Source: VXMT01 sp965204835 (GTDB lineage: Bacteria; Chloroflexota; Dehalococcoidia; UBA2979). From it: a DNA stretch of 64,000 bases. This document shows, one piece after another, positions 28,643-36,755 of this stretch (position 1 is the first letter of the stretch; each line of letters starts with the position of its first letter). The notes below the pieces were generated by a model that saw only the letters and a list, made by a program, of their open reading frames with translations, was not told the origin of the DNA and ran no database searches. The position numbers and the translations under genes were made by a program. The stretch lies in the NCBI GenBank assembly GCA_965204835.1, contig OZ242017.1, positions 434,001 through 498,000 of the forward strand, written 5' to 3'.

Positions 28643-30511
28643 CTACTTGTCGATCCAGCCGTAGGCGATGATGTCGCCCCAGTCCTGGTAGATGTTCGTC
28701 GTGGAGAGCGCCCCGCCGAAGCGGATGCCGCGCAGCCACGGCTGGTAGACGAAGAAGCCGCCACCGCCGCCGATGACCGGGCGGTAGGCCTTCTCCAGCT
28801 CGTAGTTCCAGATCTCCTGGAAGATCGCCTTGCGGGCCTCGGGGTCGAGCTCCACCTGCTGCGCCTCGGTCAGCTCGTCGAGCTTCGGGTCGTTGAACCG
28901 CCAGCGGTTCCCCGGAGCCGTCGAGTGCATCGAGTTGTAGAAGTAGTTCTCGGCGTCGAAGCCGATGGTGCCCCATCCGGCGGTCGACACGTCCTCGAGC
29001 TGGCGGCCGACCCACGTCGAGTTGAACTCGGTGTAGTCGGCGGCGCCGCCCGTCATGGTGATCCCGACGTCGCGGAACATGTCCGTGAGGATGTCCGGGG
29101 TCTGCTCGTAGGCGGACGAGTACGGGAAGAAGATGTTGACCATCTCCAGGCCCTCGGCGCCCGCGGCTGCCAGCAGCTTGCGGGACTCGTCCGGGTCGAA
29201 CCGCGTCCACGGTCCGAGCAGGCCGTTCTCGACCGTCGGCTGCTCGTCCCAGACGAAGAGCCACGGGATGGCGTGCATGACCTGCCCGAGACCCTGGTAG
29301 AGGATCGTCATCAGCAGGTCGCGGTCGATCGCCAGTGAGATCGCCTGGCGCACGCGCTCGTCCATGTACTTCGGGTTCTGCAGGTTCATGGCGAACCCGG
29401 TCCCGTTGGTGAGCGCGGTCAGGTTGATCTGGGTCTCGGGGTTGGTCTCCAGCAGGTTCTCGACCTCGCGGAGGTTACCGACGATGCCCTCGCCCGTGGC
29501 GACCTGCTCGGCGCGGAACGCCGCGAGGCGCGCGGCGCCGTCCGGCAGGTGCCGGAACTCGACGCCGTCGACCAGCACGTCGCGCTCCCAGTAGTCCGGG
29601 TTCGTGACGTAGGTGACCTTCTCGGCCTGGATGGCCTCGTCGAGGATCATCGGGCCCGTGCCCACCGCGGTGTTCTCGATCTCGCCGTTGTCCACCAACT
29701 CCTTCGGGTGGATCGACTGGTAGCAGCTCGCGAGCGGGCGGATGAAGTCCGCGACCGCGCGCGAGAGCGTGATCGTCACGGTCTGGTTGTCCGGCGCCTC
29801 GACGCCGGCCGAGTTGAGCCAGTACCCCGTATGCACGCCCTCGACCGCGTAGCGGTCGTACGCGAACTTCACGTCCGAGGCGATGAACTGGCGCCCGTTC
29901 AGCGGGGCCACGTTCTGCCAGTAGACGTCGTCGCGGAGGTTGAACGTCAGGGACAGGCCGTCCGGCGAGCGCTCCCAGGAGTGCGCCAGCTCCGGCTCGA
30001 TCTCGATGTTCGCGGGGTGCAGGTTCACGCCGCGGTTAAACCCGAGGATCCGGTTGTAGACCATGTTGACGTAGCGGCCCGTGCCGCTCGCCGCCGTCTT
30101 CGTCGAGTCGAACGTCGAGATGTCCGTGCTCGCGCTGGAGATGATGGTCCCGCCGGCCTTCGGCGTCTTGTCCGGCTCGGGGAAGTTGAACGGGAACGGC
30201 AGGTTCGCGTCCTGGATCAACTCGCCCCTGGGGAAGTCCGCCACCATGGCGTCGCCGTTGTCGTCACCGTCATCGGCGGCCGCCGTGGTCGTCGTCGTGG
30301 TGGTGGTCGTCGTGGACGTCGTCGATGTGCCACCGCCGCCCGAAGTCGAGCCGGCGCTGTCGTCGTCGTCGTCATCGCCGCCACAGCCCACGAGGGCGGC
30401 CGCAGCGAGGCCCGCGACTCCGATGGCGCTGCCTCGCAGTAGCGTGCGCCGGCTGGTGACGTTGCCGAACAACGTCGTCCAGTCGCGACCTTCGTCGCTA
30501 TATTCCGTCAT
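28643..30511 (-). CDS. Peptide/nickel-type ABC solute-binding protein, Tat lipoprotein
   Basis: A 622-residue extracytoplasmic binding protein of the SBP_bac_5 family. The N-terminus has a Tat motif (SRRTLLRG, residues 20-27), a hydrophobic stretch and a lipobox LVGC (Cys43), followed by a long Asp, Gly, Ser and Thr-rich linker (to about residue 90). The binding domain carries the family features: WERSPDGLSLTFNLRDDVYWQN early, FDYDRY-like KFAYDRYAVEG, VRQAISLAIDRDLLMTILYQG in the middle and the C-terminal PWLRGIRFGGAL. AAGGGGG precedes the ATG. The permease genes at 24698-26573 are probably its partners, though they are transcribed separately. Confidence 0.9.
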   Translation of the reverse strand: MTEYSDEGRDWTTLFGNVTSRRTLLRGSAIGVAGLAAAALVGCGGDDDDDDSAGSTSGGGGTSTTSTTTTTTTTTTAAADDGDDNGDAMVADFPRGELIQDANLPFPFNFPEPDKTPKAGGTIISSASTDISTFDSTKTAASGTGRYVNMVYNRILGFNRGVNLHPANIEIEPELAHSWERSPDGLSLTFNLRDDVYWQNVAPLNGRQFIASDVKFAYDRYAVEGVHTGYWLNSAGVEAPDNQTVTITLSRAVADFIRPLASCYQSIHPKELVDNGEIENTAVGTGPMILDEAIQAEKVTYVTNPDYWERDVLVDGVEFRHLPDGAARLAAFRAEQVATGEGIVGNLREVENLLETNPETQINLTALTNGTGFAMNLQNPKYMDERVRQAISLAIDRDLLMTILYQGLGQVMHAIPWLFVWDEQPTVENGLLGPWTRFDPDESRKLLAAAGAEGLEMVNIFFPYSSAYEQTPDILTDMFRDVGITMTGGAADYTEFNSTWVGRQLEDVSTAGWGTIGFDAENYFYNSMHSTAPGNRWRFNDPKLDELTEAQQVELDPEARKAIFQEIWNYELEKAYRPVIGGGGGFFVYQPWLRGIRFGGALSTTNIYQDWGDIIAYGWIDK

Positions 30512-30606
30512 GTAATGCCCCCTTCGGTTGGGTCCAGGTGCTTCGCATCCGCCTGTGCGACCCTGGGGAGGGCGCGATCGGCCGATGCGTCGTCACTTCG
30601 TACTCC

Positions 30607-30626
30607 CTTGCGCCCCCGAGCGCAAG
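30607..30626. terminator. Weak hairpin after the selenoprotein gene
   Basis: CTTGCGC and GCGCAAG pair perfectly around a six-base loop, 16 bases after the stop at 30642 on the minus strand. There is no T-run. Confidence 0.35.
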
Positions 30627-30641
30627 TGAAACCGCGCACCG

Positions 30642-31733
30642 CTACTCGATTCCCGGCATGTCGATGGGCAGGCTGTAGCGCCGATCGCCGAGGGCGTCGA
30701 CACGCTCCCAGAACGCGCTCACCGGCGCGTCCTCGAGGTTCCAGGCTTGCCGCCAGATGTTCCAGTTATCGGGATCCAGTTGCTTCGCCTCCTCGAGGAA
30801 GCGGTCGCCCTCCTCGACCTGCCCCCGCTGGCGCAGGTGCTGGCCGATGCGGAAGTGGGCGTTGGCCAGCGCAGTCTCGTCCGAGGGCAGTCGCAGGTGG
30901 GCGCGCGCGTCGGCGTCGTCCCATGCGAACTCGCTCGCCGATCCGTTGCGGGCCCAGTCCCGGATCGCGTCCATGTAGACGAGGCGCGCGCGCCGCATCT
31001 CCTGGAACGCATCGTCGGACCACGCGCCGGTCTCACGGTCCTGTCCCCGGAAGGCGTCGTTGGTGCCGGCGTACTCGGCGGGCCGGACGATGCGCCCGTC
31101 CCGGTCGATCCACACGGCCATGGGCACGTTCACCATGTTGAACAGCTCGGAGATCACATGGTCGCGGTCGATGAGGCTCGGGTGGGCGGGCTCGGCGGCC
31201 TCGATCCACTCGCGGGCGGCGTCCGTGCCGCGGCTGTCCATGGCCACCGTGATCACGACGAAGTCCTCGTCGGCGAGCTCGCTGTAGAGGCGCTGCCACA
31301 CGGGCAGGTCAAAGCGGCAGCCTCACCACGACGCCCACGTCACCAGCAGCACCCGCTTGCCGCGGTAGTCCGACAGGCGGTGGACGTTGCCGTCGAGGTC
31401 GGGCAACGCGAAGTCCGGGGCCTCCAGCGAGAGCATCTCGTAGGACCGCGCGGCTGCGTCCTGGCCCAGCACCCACACCTCGCTCGCGTCGTCGCGGAGG
31501 ACGGGCTTGCCCATGTGCCGCCAGAACGCGGCGATGTTCACCGAGCCGGGCGCGACGAACTCCTCCTCGCGGCCGTACGGGACGGGGATGCAGACGGGGC
31601 CGTAACAGAAGCCCTCGGGCTTCAGCTCCCAGCCGGTCACGCGCTCGGCCTCGGCGACGTCGAGCCAGAGGGCGTCGCCTTCGGTCCGCGCCTCGATCTC
31701 GGCGGGCCCGGATTCGGTGAGCAGGGTCGTCAT
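30642..31733 (-). CDS. ResA/TlpA-like thioredoxin-fold selenoprotein (WAxxUGC motif, UGA = Sec)
   Basis: One reading frame of 363 codons is interrupted only by TGA at complement(31323..31325), residue 137. The frame on both sides is the same and both halves belong to one redoxin fold: DFALPDLDGNVHRLSDYRGKRVLLVTWASW before, and GCRFDLPVWQRLYSELADEDFVVITVAMDSRG after. The UGA falls exactly where thioredoxin-like proteins have their first active-site cysteine, giving WASW-U-G-C-R. A stem-loop directly follows (see next entry). NVPMAVWIDRDGRIV is the cis-Pro region. A C-terminal helical, TPR-like region (about 290-363) completes it. No signal peptide is seen. The N-terminal 90 residues are of unknown type. 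It probably acts as a thiol-disulfide or peroxide reductase. The selenocysteine-insertion genes are not in the window. Confidence 0.85.
31292..31321 (-). promoter_or_regulatory. Candidate bacterial SECIS stem-loop
   Basis: One base after the UGA codon, the transcript can form GCUGCCGC (complement 31314-31321) paired with GUGGCAGC (complement 31292-31299), eight pairs including one G-U, around a 14-base loop that contains GACC. Position and size fit the bacterial SECIS that recruits SelB; the distance to the loop is a little short compared with E. coli. Confidence 0.55.
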
Positions 31734-31824
31734 GCGGTCACTCCTCGTGCGAAGCGCGGCCGGGGCAAGCCCGTGGCGCGCGCGTCCCGTAGACTACGCC
31801 CCGCTGCGCAGAGAGGAAGCCACG

Positions 31825-32232
31825 ATGTTCAAAGTCAAGTACCACACCGTCGCCGTGCACGACCTCGAGGAGGCCGTCGAGAACCACAAGGCGCGCTTCG
31901 GCATGGAGCCGATGGGCGAGCCGGCCCACAACGCGATCGGGAACTTCCGGTTCGTGGTCATGGGCTACAACGGCGAGACCGCGATGCACCTCATTTCCCC
32001 CGTGGACGAGAACAGCCCGATCTACCGGCTGATGCAGGACCGCGTGAACCCCCTCAACCCGCACGGCGAGGGCATCTACCAGCTCGTGTGCGAGGTCGAC
32101 GACCCGGAGGCGTTCGCGCAGCAGATCGAGGCCGGCGGCGGCCGCGTCACCCGCGTCCCGAACACCGAGGCGATCTGGGTGCACCCGCTGTCGTCGAACT
32201 ACGTGCTCATGGAGCTCACGAAGTCCGCGTAA
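31825..32232 (+). CDS. VOC (glyoxalase/bleomycin-resistance) superfamily protein
   Basis: A 135-residue protein with two beta-alpha-beta-beta-beta units: KVKYHTVAVHDLEEAVENHKARFGMEP opening the first and GIYQLVCEVDDPEAFAQQIEAGGGRV opening the second. Candidate metal ligands are His7 (YHTVAVHD), His50 (AMHLISP) and a C-terminal Glu (YVLMELTKS). This pattern resembles methylmalonyl-CoA epimerases and related lyases, but the exact reaction cannot be read. GAGAGG precedes the start. It is divergent from the selenoprotein gene with a shared 91-base upstream region. Confidence 0.8.
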   Translation: MFKVKYHTVAVHDLEEAVENHKARFGMEPMGEPAHNAIGNFRFVVMGYNGETAMHLISPVDENSPIYRLMQDRVNPLNPHGEGIYQLVCEVDDPEAFAQQIEAGGGRVTRVPNTEAIWVHPLSSNYVLMELTKSA

Positions 32233-32341
32233 CCTCGCCCGCCCATCGCTGGCGCGAAGCGCCGGAGCGGGCGTAGGGTCGAGAGAGTCTGGAGCAGCCT
32301 GCCGCGCGCGGTGCGTCGCGGCGTACGCAAGGAGTCATCGC

Positions 32342-34636
32342 GTGGTTGTTGGTGAACGCCGGGAGTACAAGGTCGTGGGCGGCAGCCCGGTGCGGCCCGA
32401 CGGAGTGGACAAGGTCAACGGACGAGCGATCTACGGCGCCGACATCCGGATGCCGCGGCTGCTCTACGGCCGGGTGCTGCGCAGCCCGCACGCCCACGCC
32501 CGCATCGTGTCCATCGACACGTCGAAGGCGGAGGCGCTGCCCGGCGTGACCGCGGTCATCACCAACGCGGACTTCCCGCGCCAGGACGACACCGAGCTCG
32601 TGATGGGCGAGGGCGAGACCGCGGCCGCGCACTGGGTGCTGGACAACGTCCTCGCCTCCGACAAGGCGCTCTACCGCGGCCACGCCGTGGCCGCCGTCGC
32701 CGCGAACGACCCGCACGTCGCCGAGGACGCCATCGGCCTCATCGACGTCGAGTACGAGGTGCTCGAAGCGGTGATGGACGTGCAGTACGCGATGGAGGAA
32801 GACGCGCCGGTCATCCACGAGAGCATCACGACCGAGCAGGTCTTCGGCTTCTTCGGCGCCGAGGGCTCCGAGGAGTACGGCAACCGCCCCTCCAACGTCG
32901 CCAAGCGCATCGAGTTCGCCCAGGGCGACCTCGACGCCGGCTTCGCCGAGGCAGACGTGGTGCTGGAGCGCGAGTTCGACACGCCGATGTACCACCAGGG
33001 CTACATCGAGCCGCACAACGGCACGGCGCTGTGGAGCGAGGACGGCCAGATCAACGTCTGGGTCAGCACCCAGGCGTACTTCGGCGTCCGCGACCAGCTC
33101 TCGCAGCTGCTGAGCTACCCGGTCTCCAAGATCCGCGTGAACCCCGTCGAGATCGGCGGCGGCTTCGGCGGCAAGACCTCCGTCTACATGGAGCCGCTGG
33201 CCGCCATGCTCTCCCGCGAGAGCGGCCACCGTCCGGTGAAGATGTACATGGGCCGCGACGAGGTCTTCGAGGGCACCGGCCCCACCTCCGGCACCCACAT
33301 GCGCGTGCGCATCGGCGCGAAGCGCGACGGCACCATCACGGCCCTCGACTGGGAAGGCGCGTACGAGTCCGGCGCCTACCCGGGCTCGGCGTTCAGCGCC
33401 GGGGCGATGTGCGCCACGGCCCCCTACAACATCGAGACCTACCGCGCCGTGGCGTGGGACGTGGTCGTGAACAAGCCACGCGTGCAGGCGTACCGCGCCC
33501 CGGCAGCCCCGGCTGCTGAGTGGGCGGTCGAGTCGATGGTGGATGAGCTCGCGCAGGAGCTGGACATCGACCCGCTTGAGCTGCGCCTCAACAACGCGAT
33601 GGTCGAGGGTGGACGCCGCGTCGACGGCGTCGCGTTCGGCCCCATCGGCAACGTCGCCTGCCTCGAGGCGATCCGGGACTCCGAGCACTATCGCTCCGAG
33701 CTGAGCGGCGAGAACCGCGGCCGCGGCGTGGCCACGGGCTTCTGGTTCAACGTCGGCATGGAGTCCTCGGCGTTCGCGGCGGTCAACGCCGACGGGCGGC
33801 TGAGCCTGAACATCGGCTCGGCGGACATCGGCGGCAGCCGCGCCTCGCTGGCGATGCAGTTCGCCGAGGCGATGGGCGTGGCCTACGAGGACGTGGTCCC
33901 GCAGACGGTCAACACCGACTCGGTGGGCTACACCCTCCCGACCGTCGGCAGCCGCACGACGTTCGCCGGCGGCTGGGCCGTCTACGAAACAGCGATGGAG
34001 TTGCGTCGCAAGCTCGAGGAGCGCACGGCCGAGATCTGGGAGTGCGCGGCGGACGACGTCAGCTACGACGACGACGCCGTGCTGCGCGGCCCCGACGGGC
34101 AGGAGATCAGCCTCACCGAGCTCGCCGGCAAGCTGCAGGAGACCGGCGGCCTCATCCAGGCCCGCGCCGACGTCTCCCCGGCGACCGCCGGCCCCGCCTT
34201 CGCGACGCACGTCGTGGACGTCGAGGTCGACCCGGAGACCGGCAAGGTCGACGTGCTCCGCTACACAGCGGCGCAGGACGTCGGCACGGCCATCCACCGC
34301 GACTACGTCGAGGGGCAGATCCAGGGCGGCGCCGCGCAGGGCGCGGGCATGGCGCTGACCGAGGAGTACCTCTTCAACGACGACGGCAACATGGTCAACT
34401 CGACGCTGCTCGACTACCGCATGCCGACGGCGCTCGACCTGCCGATGATCGAGGCGCTGATCGTCGAGGTGCCGAACCCCGGCCACCCCTACGGCGTGCG
34501 CGGCGTCGGCGAGGTGGGCATCATCCCGCCGCTCGCGGCAGTCACGAACGCCATCCGTGACGCGATCGGCGTGCGTGCGACCGAGATCCCCGCCTCGCCG
34601 CAGCGCATCCTCGAGATGCTGGAGGATGAGGCGTAG
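32342..34636 (+). CDS. Xanthine dehydrogenase-family molybdopterin-binding subunit
   Basis: A 764-residue large subunit of the molybdenum hydroxylase family (xanthine, aldehyde, CO or aryl-CoA oxidoreductases). The start is GTG at 32342 with AAGGAG 7 bases upstream. Domain 1 (about 20-130, GRAIYGADIRMPRLLYGRVLRSPHAHARI) and the large cofactor domain (about 150-740) are complete. Cofactor-binding signatures are GGGFGGKTS and VQAYRAPAAPAAEWAVES, and the catalytic Glu sits in GVRGVGEVGIIPP near the C-terminus. The active-site loop motif for CO dehydrogenase (AYxCSFR) is absent. The small iron-sulfur and medium FAD subunits are not adjacent, so it must find partners elsewhere. Confidence 0.9.
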   Translation: MVVGERREYKVVGGSPVRPDGVDKVNGRAIYGADIRMPRLLYGRVLRSPHAHARIVSIDTSKAEALPGVTAVITNADFPRQDDTELVMGEGETAAAHWVLDNVLASDKALYRGHAVAAVAANDPHVAEDAIGLIDVEYEVLEAVMDVQYAMEEDAPVIHESITTEQVFGFFGAEGSEEYGNRPSNVAKRIEFAQGDLDAGFAEADVVLEREFDTPMYHQGYIEPHNGTALWSEDGQINVWVSTQAYFGVRDQLSQLLSYPVSKIRVNPVEIGGGFGGKTSVYMEPLAAMLSRESGHRPVKMYMGRDEVFEGTGPTSGTHMRVRIGAKRDGTITALDWEGAYESGAYPGSAFSAGAMCATAPYNIETYRAVAWDVVVNKPRVQAYRAPAAPAAEWAVESMVDELAQELDIDPLELRLNNAMVEGGRRVDGVAFGPIGNVACLEAIRDSEHYRSELSGENRGRGVATGFWFNVGMESSAFAAVNADGRLSLNIGSADIGGSRASLAMQFAEAMGVAYEDVVPQTVNTDSVGYTLPTVGSRTTFAGGWAVYETAMELRRKLEERTAEIWECAADDVSYDDDAVLRGPDGQEISLTELAGKLQETGGLIQARADVSPATAGPAFATHVVDVEVDPETGKVDVLRYTAAQDVGTAIHRDYVEGQIQGGAAQGAGMALTEEYLFNDDGNMVNSTLLDYRMPTALDLPMIEALIVEVPNPGHPYGVRGVGEVGIIPPLAAVTNAIRDAIGVRATEIPASPQRILEMLEDEA

Positions 34637-34663
34637 CCTCGACGCCCAACGGCACGAAGGCAT

Positions 34664-34691
34664 CGGGCCCGCTCCGTGAGGAGCGGGCCCG
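34664..34691. terminator. Strong bidirectional hairpin terminator
   Basis: CGGGCCCGCTCC and GGAGCGGGCCCG pair perfectly over 12 bases around a GTGA tetraloop, followed by GTCTTGTCC. It lies between the convergent molybdopterin-subunit and binding-protein genes. Confidence 0.75.
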
Positions 34692-34737
34692 GTCTTGTCC
34701 CGATGTGGCGAGCCGTTCGCGCAGGCTCCCTCGCCGC

Positions 34738-36552
34738 CTACTTGTCGAGCCAGGCGTCCTGGATCTGGGCAGCGATCTCGGTGAACGAGTAGTTGATGCC
34801 CAGCGGACCCACGAACCGGACGCCTCGCAGCCATGGCTGGTAGAGGCTCCAGTACTGGGGAGCCGGCATGTCGATGCGGTACACCCGCTCGTGCATGCGA
34901 TCCCAGATGTTGCGATGCAACTCCTTGCGCGCCTCCGGGTCGAGCTCGACCTTCTGCGCCTCCGCCCATGCGTCGATCTGCGGGTCCTCGATGTTGTAGC
35001 GGTTGGCCGCGGACTCGGAGTGGACCTGGGCGAAGAAGAACGTGTCGGCGTCGAAGCCGTTGGCAGACCAGCCGTAGATCACGTCCTCGTAGGTGACCTG
35101 GATCAGCTGCGAGTTGTAGGACGTGTAGTCGAGCTTGGTGACCTCGGCGTTGACGCCGACCGCGCCGAACAGCTCCTGCAGGATCTCGGCGAGCTGATCC
35201 CATGTCGCCGCGTAGTTGTGGTAGATCATCTCGAACGAGAGGTTCTCGGCGCCCGCTGCCTGCAGCAGCTTCTTCGCCTCGTCGGGCCGGTAGCCCCACC
35301 ACTCGCCCAGCAGCCCCGACTCCGGCGTGGGCTCCTCGTCGAAGAGGAAGAACCACGGCAGGGTCGAGACCTGCGCTCCGTAGCCCTCGTAGGCGAGTTC
35401 GATCATGAAGTCGCGGTCCAGCGCCAGCGACAGCGCCCGGCGCACGCGCTCGTCCTGGTACGTCGAGACGGTCTTCATGTTGAAGGCGATCTGCGTCCCG
35501 GAGTTGACCGTCGGGCTCCACGTCCCCTTCACGTCCGGGTTCGTCTCCAGCAGCGCGTCGAGGTCCGCGACGGTGCTGGTCACGATCATCGCGTGATCGA
35601 CCTGGTTCACGCGCATCGCCGCGCGCCGGGCTTGCTGGTCCTGCATCACGAGATGCTCGAGACCGTCCAGGAGCACCTCCTGCTGGAAGTAGTCCGGGTT
35701 CTTGGCGTAGAGCACGCGCTCGCCCGGCGACGACTCCTGCATGATCATCGGCCCGGTGCCGATGGCGCGTTGCTCGATCGTCCCATCGTCGACGATCTCG
35801 CGAGGGTGGATCGTGAGATATCGGCTGGCGATCGGCGTGAGGAAGTCCGGCTGAGGCGACTTCATGTTCACCACGACCGTCAGGTCGTCCGGCGCCTCGA
35901 TGCTGCTCACCGCGGTGAAGTACTGCGACTGCGCTCCACCCGCCGCGTAGCGGTCCCACGCGAACTTCACGTCGGCCGAGGTGAGGTCGCGGCCGTTCGT
36001 CGGGTCCACGTTATGGAACTTCACGCCATCGTTGAGGTGGAACGTGTAGGACAGCCCGTCCTCCGCCCGTTCCCACGACTCCGCCAGTTCCGGCCGGAAC
36101 TCGATCTTGAACGGGTCGGCGTCCGGGCCGGACACGAACCCGATCACCCGGTTGTAGGCCGCGCGACCGGGGGCGATCGTGCCACCCGCGGCCGAGACCG
36201 TCGGGTCGATCGGCCCGACGTTCCACGCGACGGCCTGCTTCAGTACGCCGCCCGGTTTCGGCGTGGCGCCCTCGGGCTCCGGGAACTGCAACGGGATCAC
36301 GTTGCCGGCGGGTGTGACGAGCCCCTCGGGCTCGTCGGCCGCGGGCGCCTCGGTGGCCGCCGCGACCTGCGTGGCCGTCTCGGCCGGGGCCGCGGGCGCA
36401 ACCGCGTCGTCGTCATCGTCGTCATCGCCGCCGCAGCCGATCAAGGCCGCCGCAGCCAGACCCACTCCTCCGAGCAGGGCACCTCGCAACAGCGTCCGCC
36501 GGCCGTGCGCCGTCGCCCACCACTCGTCTGTGTACCGTGTATCGCTGGCCAT
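34738..36552 (-). CDS. Peptide/nickel-type ABC solute-binding protein, Tat lipoprotein
   Basis: A 604-residue paralogue of the protein at 28643. It has a Tat motif (GRRTLLRG, residues 17-24), a lipobox LIGC (Cys40), an acidic and Ala/Pro-rich linker (to about 85) and a full SBP_bac_5 domain: WERAEDGLSYTFHLNDGVKF, KFAWDRYAAGG, RRALSLALDRDFMIELAYEG and PWLRGVRFVGPLG near the end. AAGGAGG lies 8 bases before the ATG, but part of it is in the arm of a perfect palindrome (36562-36583), so translation may be modulated. The permease partner is unknown. Confidence 0.9.
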   Translation of the reverse strand: MASDTRYTDEWWATAHGRRTLLRGALLGGVGLAAAALIGCGGDDDDDDDAVAPAAPAETATQVAAATEAPAADEPEGLVTPAGNVIPLQFPEPEGATPKPGGVLKQAVAWNVGPIDPTVSAAGGTIAPGRAAYNRVIGFVSGPDADPFKIEFRPELAESWERAEDGLSYTFHLNDGVKFHNVDPTNGRDLTSADVKFAWDRYAAGGAQSQYFTAVSSIEAPDDLTVVVNMKSPQPDFLTPIASRYLTIHPREIVDDGTIEQRAIGTGPMIMQESSPGERVLYAKNPDYFQQEVLLDGLEHLVMQDQQARRAAMRVNQVDHAMIVTSTVADLDALLETNPDVKGTWSPTVNSGTQIAFNMKTVSTYQDERVRRALSLALDRDFMIELAYEGYGAQVSTLPWFFLFDEEPTPESGLLGEWWGYRPDEAKKLLQAAGAENLSFEMIYHNYAATWDQLAEILQELFGAVGVNAEVTKLDYTSYNSQLIQVTYEDVIYGWSANGFDADTFFFAQVHSESAANRYNIEDPQIDAWAEAQKVELDPEARKELHRNIWDRMHERVYRIDMPAPQYWSLYQPWLRGVRFVGPLGINYSFTEIAAQIQDAWLDK

Positions 36553-36561
36553 GAAGGCCCT

Positions 36562-36583
36562 CCTTCCGCGGCGCCGCGGAAGG
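36562..36583 (-). promoter_or_regulatory. Leader hairpin overlapping the ribosome site
   Basis: A perfect 22-base palindrome, arms CCTTCCGCGGC and GCCGCGGAAGG on the transcript, ends inside the ribosome site: the AAGG of the second arm is the first half of AAGGAGG. Folding would sequester the site. A second hairpin lies upstream at 36608-36626 (CAGGCGCAG/CTGCGCCTG). This could be a translational switch or thermometer-like element. Confidence 0.4.
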
Positions 36584-36755
36584 GCCGCCCGCGCACATGG
36601 CCCGGATCAGGCGCAGGCTGCGCCTGTGGGCCGCTCCCGCGAGCACGGAGTCATCCTACACTTCTCGGAATAACATTTGTTGTTGTTTCTGAACGTAACG
36701 GGACAGAACTCGCCAGTTGGAATCCGGGTTCAGGTCCTGTGCGCGCGGCGGTCCG

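Noticed and set aside
30240..30380. Microsatellite-like GTCGTC and GGTGGTGGT runs
   Set aside because: They encode the Thr-, Asp- and Gly-rich linker of the Tat lipoprotein at 28643, which is normal for such proteins.
31292..31733. Broken redoxin gene (nonsense pseudogene or two separate genes)
   Set aside because: The only stop is a TGA exactly at the active-site cysteine, the frame is unchanged on both sides, both halves are well conserved and a stem-loop follows. Selenocysteine explains all of this better than decay.
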